Assembly (NCBI RefSeq): GCF_025398315.1
Contig: NZ_JAODOQ010000001.1
Span: 4,092,001-4,156,000, forward strand
DNA length: 64,000 bases
Source: Shewanella phaeophyticola
GTDB taxonomy: Bacteria > Pseudomonadota > Gammaproteobacteria > Enterobacterales > Shewanellaceae
Reading direction: 5' to 3'
The notes beneath the pieces are model-generated. The model ran no database searches. It was given only the letters and a program-made list of their open reading frames with translations, and was not told the origin of the DNA. The position numbers and the translations under genes are program-made. Shown here piece by piece: positions 53,206-63,681 of the stretch. Within the stretch, counting starts at the first letter, position 1. Each line of letters opens with the position of its first letter.

Positions 53206-54459
53206 ATGCCAAACAATCAAGACCCTTGCGCGCAACCTAAGCTTATGCATCCAGATCAAGCCATTGAACAATTATTAGCGCAAGTCGATGCAACCCAAGA
53301 TACTGAGTTAGTGACATTGAACAATGCCATCGACCGCGTTTTAGCAGAAGATTTAGCATCTAGCATCGATTTACCTCCGTTTGACAACTCAGCAATGGAC
53401 GGTTATGCATTCCGTTATGTAGATTTAGATCTCTCACAAGATAAAACAACACTCACCCTTATCGGCAGCTCATTTGCAGGCCATCCTTTTAAAGGCAAAG
53501 TGCAGCCCAATACTTGCATCCGTATTATGACCGGAGCCCCAGTTCCTGCCGGGTATGACACGGTACAAATGCAAGAAGAGACTCAAGCAAACGGCGACAG
53601 TATCATGATTGTACATCCCAAAAAACTGGGTGCCAATGTGCGTGGTCGTGGCGAAGAGTTATTGGCAGGCACTAAAGTGTTACATCGGGGTGTCACCATT
53701 CGTGCTGCAGAAATGGGGGTATTAGCCACCATCGGGATTAACCAAGTACGCGTTACCCGTAAATTAAAAGTAGCATTTTTCTCAACTGGTGATGAGTTAC
53801 GCCCTGTTGGTAGTGAGCTGTCACCCGGACAAATTTATGATTCAAACCGTTATTCAATTCAAGGTTTATTGAGCAAAAGCCACGTTGAATGGATTGATTT
53901 AGGCGTTATTACCGATGATAAAGAAGCCATACGCGGCGCCTTTAAAGAGGCCGCCAGTAAAGCGGATATGGTACTGACATCTGGCGGTGTATCTGTAGGC
54001 GAAGCCGACTATACTAAACAAATATTATCTGAAGAAGGCCAAATCACCTTTTGGAAGCTCGCCATCAAACCAGGTAAGCCATTTGCTTTTGGTAAAATAG
54101 ATAATGCAATCTTTTGTGGTTTACCGGGCAACCCTGTGTCTTCAATGGTGACGTTTTATAAATTAGTGTTACCCATTTTAAACAAAATGCAGGGCATTAC
54201 GCCTAAGGCACCGTTATTGTGTCAGGCGACACTGCAAACCGACATCCGTAAACATCCTGGTCGAGTAGAATATCAACGTGGCATTTTAAGCCGTAATACC
54301 TCTGGTGAACTCGAAGTGTCCATAACCGGAGGCCAAGGTTCAGGCATGTTAACGTCGATGAGCTTAGCTAATTGCTTTGTGATTTTAGAGCAATTCCAAG
54401 GCGACTTAGCCAAAGGTAATACTGTAACAGTAGAACCTTTTAACAGCGTGTTGTGTTAG
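53206..54459 (+). CDS. moeA: molybdopterin molybdenumtransferase MoeA
   Basis: Inserts molybdate into adenylated molybdopterin. 417 aa, start ATG 53206 with AAGGAAG upstream. PPFDNSAMDGYA (about 60), GDELRPVG (about 197), TSGGVSVGE (about 257) and GLPGNPVSS (about 305) are MoeA motifs. Seven bases from moeB. A stem AGGCACT/AGTGCCT lies at 53163-53181 upstream of the ribosome site. Confidence 0.96.
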   Translation: MPNNQDPCAQPKLMHPDQAIEQLLAQVDATQDTELVTLNNAIDRVLAEDLASSIDLPPFDNSAMDGYAFRYVDLDLSQDKTTLTLIGSSFAGHPFKGKVQPNTCIRIMTGAPVPAGYDTVQMQEETQANGDSIMIVHPKKLGANVRGRGEELLAGTKVLHRGVTIRAAEMGVLATIGINQVRVTRKLKVAFFSTGDELRPVGSELSPGQIYDSNRYSIQGLLSKSHVEWIDLGVITDDKEAIRGAFKEAASKADMVLTSGGVSVGEADYTKQILSEEGQITFWKLAIKPGKPFAFGKIDNAIFCGLPGNPVSSMVTFYKLVLPILNKMQGITPKAPLLCQATLQTDIRKHPGRVEYQRGILSRNTSGELEVSITGGQGSGMLTSMSLANCFVILEQFQGDLAKGNTVTVEPFNSVLC

Positions 54460-54466
54460 GAGAATT

Positions 54467-55249
54467 ATGCAGTCTGAAGACCAAGAAATATTAACCGACA
54501 ATGAAATGCTGCGTTATAGCCGTCAAATCTCCATTAAAGCCATGGATATCGACGGTCAAGAAAAACTCAAGTTAGCAAAAGTATTAGTTATTGGTGCTGG
54601 CGGTTTGGGCTGTGCAGCAAGCCAATACTTGGCTGTTGCCGGTGTTGGCGAAATGACGATAGTCGACTTTGATCGTGTTGAACTGTCTAATCTGCAACGT
54701 CAAGTACTGCACTTTGATGCCAATGTTGGTCAGGCCAAAGTTGATTCAGCCAAACAAACATTGGCTCAACTTAATCCGTTAATTAACATCAACGTTATCA
54801 ATAATTTGCTAGATGACGATGAAATTAATCAGCTCGTTAGCCAGCACAGTTTAGTGCTTGACTGCACAGACAATGTATTAGTGCGTGAGCAGCTAAATAG
54901 AAGTTGTTTTGACCACAAAGTGCCATTGGTGTCTGCGGCAGCAATTCGGATGGAAGGCACAGTCACAGTATTTGATTATCAAGCCGATACTCCTTGTTAT
55001 CAATGCTTTAGTGCGTTATTTGGCGAGCAACAATTAACCTGTGTAGAATCGGGGATTTTAGCGCCGGTTGTAGGAATGATTGGTTGTATTCAAGCCACTG
55101 AAGCCATTAAGGTTATCAGCGGATTAGGACAACCATTGGCAGGAAAACTGTTAATGGTTGATGCCATGACAATGGAATTTAGAGCGCTAAAACTGCCTAA
55201 GCAGCCACAATGTAAAATATGCGGTAATCCACAGCCAAAGAGCGAGTAA
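54467..55249 (+). CDS. moeB: molybdopterin-synthase adenylyltransferase MoeB
   Basis: Adenylates the C-terminal Gly-Gly of MoaD. 260 aa. ATP loop VIGAGGLGCAASQYLA (about 43), DxxNLQRQ segment and zinc cysteines CYQCF ... CKICG. Same operon as moeA; its substrate MoaD is encoded at 63682. Confidence 0.95.
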   Translation: MQSEDQEILTDNEMLRYSRQISIKAMDIDGQEKLKLAKVLVIGAGGLGCAASQYLAVAGVGEMTIVDFDRVELSNLQRQVLHFDANVGQAKVDSAKQTLAQLNPLININVINNLLDDDEINQLVSQHSLVLDCTDNVLVREQLNRSCFDHKVPLVSAAAIRMEGTVTVFDYQADTPCYQCFSALFGEQQLTCVESGILAPVVGMIGCIQATEAIKVISGLGQPLAGKLLMVDAMTMEFRALKLPKQPQCKICGNPQPKSE

Positions 55250-55297
55250 GATCGACTGCAGTGAGAGGGCGAGAAGCGCTAGCTAGGTATCGTCCCT

Positions 55298-55468
55298 CTA
55301 CTGCTCTGTAGAACATTGATTAACGTCGCCGTTAAGCAATGCTTGTTGTGCTAACCTTTCACGTTCAGCTTTTGATACGTAAGCGGGCTTATTGGTACTA
55401 TGCAGTTTAGCATTGGCTTTTTTGGCTTTTGCCTTAAGGGTTTGATTAATTTTCTTTTTACGGTTCAT
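55298..55468 (-). CDS. small basic DUF2986-like protein
   Basis: 56 aa starting MNRKKKINQTLKAKAKKANA and ending NQCSTEQ; strongly Lys-rich first half. It resembles the short DUF2986 proteins found throughout Shewanella and Vibrio. Function unknown; possibly nucleic-acid or ribosome associated (guess from charge). Confidence 0.75.
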   Translation of the reverse strand: MNRKKKINQTLKAKAKKANAKLHSTNKPAYVSKAERERLAQQALLNGDVNQCSTEQ

Positions 55469-55586
55469 GTTGACCACATCATCGACTCGAAAAGTTACTC
55501 ATTATAACGTTTAAGCCGCATAACCTCTATTGAGATAGAGTAATTGCAATTAACCAACTTACAGAACCATTATTAGTTTGAAAGGG

Positions 55587-55760
55587 TTATAGATCTTCCT
55601 GTAGCACAACCCAAAGTGCGTGGATTAAGCCCGGAATAAAAAAGAAAAAGCACAATAACACATTGATCAATAGATCTTTACCTAAGCCTTTTTTCAAAAA
55701 AACGGCTAAAGGTGGTAGCAAGATTGCGATAATTACCAGTAATAACTTATTTGTGTCCAT
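55587..55760 (-). CDS. YqaE/Pmp3 family small membrane protein
   Basis: 57 aa, MDTNKLLLVIIAILLPPLAV; two hydrophobic helices around a basic KKGLGKDLL loop, with PGLIHALWVV. This is the classic YqaE/Pmp3 proteolipid shape. Members respond to stress and membrane potential; exact role not known. Confidence 0.8.
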   Translation of the reverse strand: MDTNKLLLVIIAILLPPLAVFLKKGLGKDLLINVLLCFFFFIPGLIHALWVVLQEDL

Positions 55761-55936
55761 TTATCATCCTTAATTGTTTGCTTAATTCAGTGATTGCAAT
55801 TATAAAAACAGTAACTGACATCATTTTTTATGATGTGAATTTACCCTAACATTTTGCTACCCAGTTCACAAAAGATCTATGGATCAGAAACTGTAGCAGT
55901 TTATTCACGGTGTGTTGTTAAATACTAATAGGTCAT

Positions 55937-57134
55937 ATGGAAGATAACCAAAGTATTATTTTTGTTCAATTTTTTTCTTAATTGGCACTAGCTGTGCCAT
56001 TGCTTGGGCCTGTATGCTGGCGTATTTCGTATTGCCCCTAAAGCCAGTTGGCGCTTTGCTTTTGCCAATTTACTGACCATCATAGGCATTTTGCTCTATA
56101 CCCAACGCACTACTGAAGTTAGTTATTTGTATTGGTTCGTTGCCGATATGACTATTTTGCTAGGTTTTGCTTTCGCGCGGTGGGGATGCCAATACCTGTT
56201 TAAACAGCCCGTGTCTTATCTCTTCGACCTGGTCACACTGGCAACTTGTGGCTTATTAATGCTAATGGTGCCACCTTCACTTAGCTACGCTGTCTATTTA
56301 GTGATTTTAATGAGCATCACAGCTGCAGTATTGCTCTCTTTTACGGGGCTTGATAACGTCAAGGCAGCCAGAAAGCATCTCTCTATTTACTATGCAGCAC
56401 TGATAAACGTACCGTTTTTTTTAATGGCGTTGTTATTTTTAATTCGCGCCCTTGCCCTGTTTATTTACCCTGAGAAGTTAGCTAATTTATCTGCGGGAGA
56501 TAAATTAAACTCCCCTTTGGTGATGTGGAGTTACATCATTTTATTGCTGATAAGTAATCTTGTATTGTATGGCAATGCATTAACGCGCTTAGTCTTCAAA
56601 GTGGCCAGTTTAGCAAACAAAGACCAACTGACAGGATTGTGGAATCGTCATGCATTGCTAAAAAAATTAGAAGAAGTTGACGCCCTATGGCAGCGTAACG
56701 GCTTAGCTTATAGCATCCTTATACTCGACTTAGACCACTTTAAACAAATTAATGATACCTATGGCCATCTGGCTGGTGACCTTATCATTAAAAAAACGGC
56801 AAAAGTGTTGCAAGAATCGTTACGAAAAATTGATTTTATTTGTCGTTATGGCGGTGAGGAGTTTTTAATTATTTTGCCCTTAACTGCAGATAATGATGCT
56901 CTTGTCGTAGCGCAAAAAATTCAAACTAAAATTAATAACACCTCTATTTTGTGGCAAAAAAATACCGTCTCGGTGTCATTAAGTATCGGTTATGTCACCA
57001 GTAAACCGCATCTCAGTGTAGAGCAATTATTACAATTAGCTGATGACGCTATGTATATCGCCAAAAACAATGGTCGTAACACTATTAGCACCAAACAATC
57101 TACATCGTCAGGCAACGTCGAGCCAAGCCAGTAA
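55937..57134 (+). CDS. diguanylate cyclase (GGDEF), N-terminus frame-broken
   Basis: Makes cyclic di-GMP. GGDEF domain at the C-terminus: RYGGEEF active motif, with I-site RKID just before it, and DQLTGLWNRHALLKKLEE opening it. Six or so membrane helices precede it. The in-frame part from TTG 56004 lacks a convincing start. Reading from ATG 55937 (MEDNQSIIFVQ) joins it if a run of seven T (55970-55976) is eight and one G is added at GGGCC (56004-56010). Both look like sequence errors. Confidence 0.82.
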
Positions 57135-57161
57135 TATTATTAGAATGAATAATGCCATGAG

Positions 57162-57860
57162 TTAACGTTTGCTTGGCCAAGGCAATAGCTCAGGTTGATC
57201 CCATTGCTCGTTAACTAGTTGAACAAACGACTCATCAACAAACTGATCCCCGTGAAGCGGTAATTGTTCAAACGCATATTGCTGGCCTAAATAGTTAAAA
57301 TGCACACAATATGCATGCAAGTAGCAGCGATCACTGTCATCTTTACCGTAGAGCGTATCGCCTAAAATAGGCACGCCAATACTCGCCAGCGCAACGCGTA
57401 ATTGATGGGTTTTCCCACTGAGAGGTTTGAGTAAATAGCCACGTTTACCTTCACTTACACTGGCACAAAAAAACTGCGTCATAGCAGGGTTGTCTGTAGT
57501 GCGAAGTAATTTGTACATACTTCGGCGAGATTTCGCCATATCACCGACTATCCAACCTTGTTTCTTTTTAGGCTTACCTAATGCGATAGCTAAATAGTAT
57601 TTTTGCACTTGATGAGCGGTAAACATTTGGGTAAATACATTGGCCGCTTGTGGGGTTCTTGCCACAATAAGCAAGCCTGAAGTGGGAGTGTCTAGGCGAT
57701 GAATCGGATACAACTTATACCCTAAATCAGCTTCGGCTTGAGCGATAACCCCTGCAGTGCCATCTTGACTATGAAAATGCACATTAGGGTCTTTATTTAT
57801 GACAATAAAGTCATCTTGCTCGCTCAGCAGTTGATACATGAATGGATCCAACTCAATCAA
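57162..57860 (-). CDS. RluA-like pseudouridine synthase
   Basis: 232 aa. RluA/C family motif HRLDTPTSGLLIVAR with catalytic Asp (about residue 57), and GKTHQLRVALASIGVPILGDTLYG near the C-terminus. No S4 domain. The substrate RNA is not determined by sequence. Start ATG 57860; ATG seven codons in is an alternative. Confidence 0.9.
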   Translation of the reverse strand: MIELDPFMYQLLSEQDDFIVINKDPNVHFHSQDGTAGVIAQAEADLGYKLYPIHRLDTPTSGLLIVARTPQAANVFTQMFTAHQVQKYYLAIALGKPKKKQGWIVGDMAKSRRSMYKLLRTTDNPAMTQFFCASVSEGKRGYLLKPLSGKTHQLRVALASIGVPILGDTLYGKDDSDRCYLHAYCVHFNYLGQQYAFEQLPLHGDQFVDESFVQLVNEQWDQPELLPWPSKR

Positions 57861-57881
57861 AGCCAGCGACTGAGTCGCTGA

Positions 57882-59220
57882 CTATTTAAAATGAATATTA
57901 ACTAACAACCCAGGGTTATTGTCGTGTAATGAGATAGTGGCTTTATGACGCGATAAAATGGCTTTTACCATCGACAAGCCCAAGCCAGTTCCTTTGTAAT
58001 GACGGCTCGGGTCTAAACGCACAAGGCGGTCAAAAACTCGCTCTTTATCTTCATCAATAATCCCGGTCATTATCACTAATTTGGATATGTTTGCCACGCT
58101 GCTTAATACAAATGGATGCACCAACCGGTGAATACTTAATCGCATTATCGACCAGATTAAATAGCGCTTGGAATAACAGGTATTTGTCACCATTAATCTG
58201 CACGTCATTTTCAAGTGAAATGTCTAATACCTGGTCGCGAGATTCTGCAATCACTTCGGCCATTTCAAATAAGTCTTGGCAAATTTGTTGTAAGCTCACC
58301 GGCTGTAAATCGAGCGTTTGCTGGCCTTCTTCAATTCGAGTTAATGACAACATCGCATCAAAGGTCCCTAAACAATGGTCTAACTCTTCAAGTAACTCTG
58401 CGCTAGCATCGGCCAGTTCATTGGTGGGTTTGTCAGCGAGCTGTTCAATACCAATTCGCAAATGCGATAGCGGCGTACGAAGGTCATGGGCAATATTATC
58501 AGTCACTCCCCGCACCGCACGTAAGTTTTGCTCTAGGGTGTCTAACACTAAATTAAATTGCCGAGCTAACATATCAAACTCATCCTGGCTGTCGCTGACG
58601 GGCAAGCGAGTTTCGTAATGTCCGGCCTCAATTTGCTCGCTTAAACGGTTGTATTCGACCAGTCGTCTAAGGATGGCTTTTGAGAAAATATACCCCAACG
58701 CCAGCGTTAAGCCTAAGGTAAAAGCCACCGCCCAAAATGCCGCGTTGATAAACTTTTCAATGAGGGTTGCCAGGTGGTCGGTACGGGTGGCAATTAATAC
58801 TGGATCGTAACGGGTAATCACCAGTCCACCGGTCAAAATATGTAATTTATCATAGCCACCGGTAAAAATAGGAAAGTCTTTGGTTTCGGGGAGTTGCGGC
58901 ATGTTTTCAGGCAAAAAAGTTAATGCCCCAACCATGTCGACACTGTTACGCCATGCAATTAATGCTGTTTTAGGATCGGCGGCGCGAATTTGCGCCGCAA
59001 AACTGCGGCGATTCACGGTTAACGCTAACTGTTGATATCGCTGCATTTCGGCGGCTAGATGCTTATCTACCTGATTTTGCTGTTCAATGACTAACTGTCG
59101 ATAGAGGCTTAATACCAACATCACAATTAAAATGGTCACTAACGTCGAGAAGATAAGCGTGATGCGCCACGCACTACTTTGATAAGGCTTAATGGCCTTT
59201 GCAGAGGCGATAACCCGCAC
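57882..59220 (-). CDS. sensor histidine kinase, ATP domain frame-broken
   Basis: Membrane sensor of a two-component system. Two helices (about 22-42 and 158-180) enclose a periplasmic domain; HAMP domain; H box AHDLRTPLSH with the phospho-His (about 245). N box NLVDNAIKYS is intact. The G1 box breaks at 58061-58070: AATGACCGGGATT for AATGGNCCNGGNATT (Asn-Gly-Pro-Gly), two bases lost. The rest, IIDEDKERVFDRL ... GTGLGLSMV, continues to 57882. Restored, it is 446 aa. The GTG start at 59220 overlapping the regulator is uncertain. Confidence 0.88.
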
Positions 59221-59872
59221 CCCTTACTGTTTCAATTAACTCACCGTGTCCAAGTTCTTCAAACTTACGACGCAGTTTTGCAATATGCACATCAATCACA
59301 TTGGTACGAGGGTCAAAGTGGTAATCCCATACAGCTTCAAACAACAGTGTACGACTTATCACTTGATTAGGATGTTCCATGAGGTATTTGAGCAACTGAA
59401 ACTCTTTAGGTTGCAGCATTAACTCGTTCTCATCGAGGGTCACTTTACGAGTTAGCAGCTCCATTTTTAGGCCACCGACTTCGATATCCGTAGCTGCAGG
59501 CTCGATAACATTACGTTGAACCAGTTTCTCAGCACGCACTAATAACTCAGCAAATGCAAACGGCTTGGTCATGTAATCATCACCGCCAGCACGCAAGCCT
59601 TTTACGCGCTCATCTACATGGCTTAATGCAGATAAAATGAGTACCGGTGTTTTGTTACCGCTGGTGCGTAAGGCTGACAATAACGTCAAACCATCAAGCT
59701 TAGGTAACATACGATCTAAAATGAGTAAGTCGTACTGATTGTGCTTGGCTAATGTTAAGCCTTCTTGGCCATCAGTCGCACTGTCTACTTGGTAATTTTG
59801 TGCAGTAAATCCGTCGGCCACATATTTTAACGTCGTGGCATCATCTTCAACCAATAAAATACGCTTAGTCAT
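59189..59872 (-). CDS. OmpR/PhoB family response regulator
   Basis: 227 aa from ATG 59872 (MTKRILLVEDDATTLK). Receiver domain with phospho-Asp in LLILDRMLP (about 51) and Lys in DYMTKPF (about 102). C-terminal winged helix with WDYHFDPRTNVIDVHIAKLR. Middle of a three-gene operon. Confidence 0.95.
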   Translation of the reverse strand: MTKRILLVEDDATTLKYVADGFTAQNYQVDSATDGQEGLTLAKHNQYDLLILDRMLPKLDGLTLLSALRTSGNKTPVLILSALSHVDERVKGLRAGGDDYMTKPFAFAELLVRAEKLVQRNVIEPAATDIEVGGLKMELLTRKVTLDENELMLQPKEFQLLKYLMEHPNQVISRTLLFEAVWDYHFDPRTNVIDVHIAKLRRKFEELGHGELIETVRGAGYRLCKGH

Positions 59873-59879
59873 AGAGTCT

Positions 59880-60404
59880 TTAATCCCATTTGAGCAGTGG
59901 AAGTGGACGCAGGGTTTCAATGTCGAAAGCAATGGTATTTTTACTATCTTGATTGAGTAATTTTAGTTCGAGATAACTAATAGATAAGTCGTGATCCAAT
60001 TCCGCTTGCGTTAAGTATCCTTGTTGATCTTCAATCGCTAAAGCGACTAGCGCAGAAAACGTCATGTGCTTAGCTTGTAACATTTTGGCGGCATTCACAG
60101 AACCGATATCGTCAGAATTATAAGCAGATGATTTTTCGGTTAACAGTACACCATCTAACGCTCGGTACTGGTATTGACTGATTTCTCGCGCTTCTACGTT
60201 GACCATAGAAATTTTGTAAACCAGTAACCCTTCTTCCACATCAACATCAAAGTCACATATTGTGCCTTTGTCTTGTTGTTCTAACTGCTCCATGACCACA
60301 ATAGGTTTGAGAAACTCACCGTTGATCAATAAAGCGTGCATCGACGGCGTTGCCATCACGGCACAAGGAAGAAAGCATATTGCTAATAGCAACCGAACCA
60401 TCAC
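59880..60404 (-). CDS. secreted protein next to two-component genes, PepSY-like region
   Basis: 174 aa with signal peptide MMVRLLLAICFLPCAVMA. The body has CDFDVDVEEGLLVYKISMV and a LTQAELDHDLSI... stretch reminiscent of PepSY inhibitor domains. It is upstream of the regulator and kinase, and co-oriented, so it may be a periplasmic modulator of the sensor. I do not recognise a specific family name with certainty. Confidence 0.7.
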   Translation of the reverse strand: MMVRLLLAICFLPCAVMATPSMHALLINGEFLKPIVVMEQLEQQDKGTICDFDVDVEEGLLVYKISMVNVEAREISQYQYRALDGVLLTEKSSAYNSDDIGSVNAAKMLQAKHMTFSALVALAIEDQQGYLTQAELDHDLSISYLELKLLNQDSKNTIAFDIETLRPLPLLKWD

Positions 60405-60537
60405 TAGCCTCTATTTGATTGAAAATTTTATTACAGCACTACTCTACCTAAGAGCGGCCAAAGTCCCAAGAAATCTAAGATTAATAATTGATCATAAACA
60501 CCGTAAAACAAGGCTTTCGAGCATAAATCAACTTGAA

Positions 60538-61644
60538 TTAAGGGTTTTTTAAGATATGAATTTGCTCAGACTTTAACGCGATGGTGGTATGCACTCCGCT
60601 TTGCAGACCTAACTTTTCGACTAAGTGGGTTGGCACGTCAGCATTAAGCACAGAACCAATACCCATAACAGATGCTATTACACGTGATGACTCGCCCATG
60701 ACCAATACCGACTCGATCATGACATCAAGCTTATTGATGCTTTTGCATAATCGGCCACTGCTGATGGCATTAAAACGAATGCCCTGATTGGGGATAACCC
60801 AACGGATAGCTTGACCCTTTGTAAGCTGCGGGGCACTGTCGCTGATAATGAGCTCTTCACCGAGTTTAAACCAGGTCATGTTACGCTCAATGTCTTGCTC
60901 AACCACTTCACCATCAAAAATATTACGCAATCCCATTTGGCGAGCCACCGCTTCATCATAAGGATGCGACAGCACTTCAAATGGTTGACCTTGTTGGAGC
61001 ATTTTTCCTTGGCTAATTAACATCATTTTATCGGCGAGCAATAACGCCTCATGCATGTCGTGAGTCACCATCACCACTGGAATTGACAGTTGTTGCTTTA
61101 ACCTTGCAAGTTCAATGTACAAGCGTTCGCGGGTTTCACGGTCAACCGCCGAAAAAGGCTCGTCGAGTAATAAAATGGCTGGCTCGCGAGCCAATGCTCG
61201 CGCCAACGCCACACGTTGACGCTGACCACCCGAAAGTTGCGCCGGAAAGCGGTTCGGTAAACCATGTAAATTAACCCGCTCTAGCCAATCTAGAGCACGC
61301 TGCTTACGTTCTGACTTAGGGATATGGTCAAGCCCTGCTATCACATTATCTAATGCCGACAAATGCGGAAATAGACCAAAATGTTGTGGCATATAGCCAA
61401 TATGGCGCTGCTGCGGTGTTAACGTCACAGCCTCTGCAGAATCAAACCATAAAGCATCACCACATAGAATATGCCCTTGCTTAGGGATTGTTAGCCCAGC
61501 AATCATTCTTAGTAAGGTGGTTTTACCACCGCCCGAAGGCTCTACTACCGCTAACACTTCACCGGCTTTACAGGTAAAGTTTGCCGCCAATGGAATGGGC
61601 AGCTCCTGGCTAATATGACAAACAAGATCAGCGTTGTGTGGCAT
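60538..61644 (-). CDS. modC: molybdate ABC transporter ATPase (one suspect residue)
   Basis: 368 aa. Walker A reads VEPSGGGKTTLLR where GPSGGGKT is the rule; the Glu comes from GAGCCT for GGGCCT (61536-61543), a G-to-A at GGNCC. Signature LSGGQRQRVALARALA and Walker B LLLDEPFSAVD are intact. C-terminal TOBE/MOP domain (about 295-365) binds molybdate. Last gene of modABC. Confidence 0.93.
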   Translation of the reverse strand: MPHNADLVCHISQELPIPLAANFTCKAGEVLAVVEPSGGGKTTLLRMIAGLTIPKQGHILCGDALWFDSAEAVTLTPQQRHIGYMPQHFGLFPHLSALDNVIAGLDHIPKSERKQRALDWLERVNLHGLPNRFPAQLSGGQRQRVALARALAREPAILLLDEPFSAVDRETRERLYIELARLKQQLSIPVVMVTHDMHEALLLADKMMLISQGKMLQQGQPFEVLSHPYDEAVARQMGLRNIFDGEVVEQDIERNMTWFKLGEELIISDSAPQLTKGQAIRWVIPNQGIRFNAISSGRLCKSINKLDVMIESVLVMGESSRVIASVMGIGSVLNADVPTHLVEKLGLQSGVHTTIALKSEQIHILKNP

Positions 61645-62305
61645 TCAGGCCTCCTAAACGCCGCGACAGACTGGTCGTTAATGCCAGAGCACTCACTGCA
61701 AATAGTAACAATACCAATGACATCATGCCTGCGGAGTCAAAGTCGAAGGCTTGTACGCTGTCATAAATGGCTATTGAGATCGTTTTGGTTTCGCCAGCAA
61801 TATTACCGCCGAGCATCAATACCACACCAAATTCACCTAACACATGGGAGAAGCACAACACTAGTGCAGTCAATACACCAGGCCATACCATAGGTAACTC
61901 GACTTTAAGAAAAATCCGCATACGGCTCATACCACAGCAAGCTGCTGCGTCACGAATATCAATTGGAATGGCTTCATAAGCACGCTGTATCGGCTGCACA
62001 GCAAAGGGAATATTGACAATAATGGAGGCTATCACTAGCCCAGAGAAGTTAAACACCAGCTGTTGGCCAAAAAGTTGCTCAGCAAGTCCACCAATGAAAC
62101 TTTGATTACCTAAGCCCACCAGCAAGTAATAACCAATGACGGTTGGCGGCAAAACTAAGGGCACTAAGATTAATGCTTCTAGCCATGATTTACCGTGAAA
62201 TTGATAATAAGCTAACCCCCTGCCTATGATGATCGCCAGTGGAATTAACAACAACACAGTATAGCTACTGAGTTTGACCGACAGCAATAGCGCTTGCCAA
62301 TCCAT
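61628..62305 (-). CDS. modB: molybdate ABC transporter permease
   Basis: 225 aa inner-membrane channel. Five or six helices and the EAA loop CGMSRMRIFLKVELPMVWPGV that docks ModC. Overlaps modC by 17 bases; its start codon shares one base with the modA stop. Confidence 0.95.
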   Translation of the reverse strand: MDWQALLLSVKLSSYTVLLLIPLAIIIGRGLAYYQFHGKSWLEALILVPLVLPPTVIGYYLLVGLGNQSFIGGLAEQLFGQQLVFNFSGLVIASIIVNIPFAVQPIQRAYEAIPIDIRDAAACCGMSRMRIFLKVELPMVWPGVLTALVLCFSHVLGEFGVVLMLGGNIAGETKTISIAIYDSVQAFDFDSAGMMSLVLLLFAVSALALTTSLSRRLGGLNATQR

Positions 62306-63153
62306 TAGTCGAGCTTCACTGTTGTTTTAGGCAAGTTAAAACCAAACTCATTTAATACTTTTTGCGCTTGTGGGCTTTGCATGTATTGATAAAAGCGCGT
62401 TGCGGTTTCAGAAGCATTTGGCATTAATGCCATGCGTTGATTTAACGGTTGGTATAAATTATCAGGAATAACCACATGGTTAGCTAACTGAGTAAATTGC
62501 GGCGCAAGTACCAAGGACAAAGGTACGATACCACCTTGAGTCGAACCACTAATGGTAAACTGTGCGGCTTGTGATGCGTTTTCGCCCAGGATCAGTTTAG
62601 GTTGCACCGCATCCCATAGCCCTTTGGCTTTTAACACCTCTCGGGCACGTTCACCATAGGGAGCATGATCAGGATTCGCTATCGCAAAGCGCTTAAGTTT
62701 GCCGTCGGTAATAAATTGCTCTAATCCCACCAATTCAGCATCAAGAATTAACTGTGATTGTTTTGGTGCTGCCAGTGCTAAGCGACCGATGGCATAAATA
62801 ACTCCAGCATCTTGGGTATAACCCGCCTTATGCAATTTTTCTATATAAAACTCATCGGCACTGAGCATTATTTCAAAGGGGGCACCGTGTTGAATTTGAG
62901 TGATAAAGTTGCCAGATGAGCCATAACTGATACGAACAGACAAACCGGTTTGTTGTTTGAAGTTTTTGGCGATGTCATCAAGGGCAAATTTAATATTTGC
63001 TGCGGCAGCGATGGCAGGTGTATCGGCAGCTTGAGCAACATGAGTCGGCAATATCACACTCAATAAACCCAATACTAGTGTAAAGGTAATAGCGCAACAT
63101 TGGCTTTTGAAACGCTCACCATGAGTAAAAACAGATAACGAAGTAAAAAACAT
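62305..63153 (-). CDS. modA: molybdate-binding periplasmic protein
   Basis: 282 aa. Signal peptide ends near THVAQA (about residue 42), then the oxyanion-binding fold with AAANIKFALDDIAKNF and GSSGNFITQIQ. The N-terminal extension before the hydrophobic core is long; a later start is possible. Operon with modB and modC. Confidence 0.93.
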   Translation of the reverse strand: MFFTSLSVFTHGERFKSQCCAITFTLVLGLLSVILPTHVAQAADTPAIAAAANIKFALDDIAKNFKQQTGLSVRISYGSSGNFITQIQHGAPFEIMLSADEFYIEKLHKAGYTQDAGVIYAIGRLALAAPKQSQLILDAELVGLEQFITDGKLKRFAIANPDHAPYGERAREVLKAKGLWDAVQPKLILGENASQAAQFTISGSTQGGIVPLSLVLAPQFTQLANHVVIPDNLYQPLNQRMALMPNASETATRFYQYMQSPQAQKVLNEFGFNLPKTTVKLD

Positions 63154-63217
63154 TAATAACTGACCTTATTGGTTGAGCAAACAACGGCAGAATATTAGTT
63201 AGATTATTTTTGCCACA

Positions 63218-63679
63218 CTATTTTTGCCACATCTTAGCCGCTTGCTCATCACTGTCACGAGCTTCGACCCATTTACTGCCAGCATCATTGGCTTCAAGTT
63301 TCCAGAATGGTGCTTTGGTCTTTAAAAAATCAATTAAAAACTCACATGCAGCAAAAGCAGCCTTACGATGAGCACTGGTTACACCGATAAACACAATCTG
63401 CTCACCTAGCGCCATCGTGCCGACACGGTGAATAATGGTCACCTTGTTTAATGGCCAGCGCTCACGTGCTTGTTGGCAAATTTGATCTAATACTGACTCG
63501 GTCATGCCTGGGTAATGCTCTAACGTTAAATCGGTCACTGCGCTGCCATCATTAAAATCGCGTACTTTACCAATAAAATTGACTACCGCACCATCTTGGT
63601 TGTCATTGGCTAGCAAGGCATATTCGTCGGCAACGCTAAAGTCCTGAGTTTGCACTCTAACAGTGGTTAATACTGTCAT
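63218..63679 (-). CDS. moaE: molybdopterin synthase large subunit MoaE
   Basis: 153 aa. Forms MPT synthase with MoaD. HRVGTMALGEQIVFIGV, and the Lys-rich active region FLKTKAPFWKLEA (about 115-125). Two bases after moaD and upstream of modA, so synthesis and transport genes share the strand. Confidence 0.96.
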   Translation of the reverse strand: MTVLTTVRVQTQDFSVADEYALLANDNQDGAVVNFIGKVRDFNDGSAVTDLTLEHYPGMTESVLDQICQQARERWPLNKVTIIHRVGTMALGEQIVFIGVTSAHRKAAFAACEFLIDFLKTKAPFWKLEANDAGSKWVEARDSDEQAAKMWQK

Positions 63680-63681
63680 GA

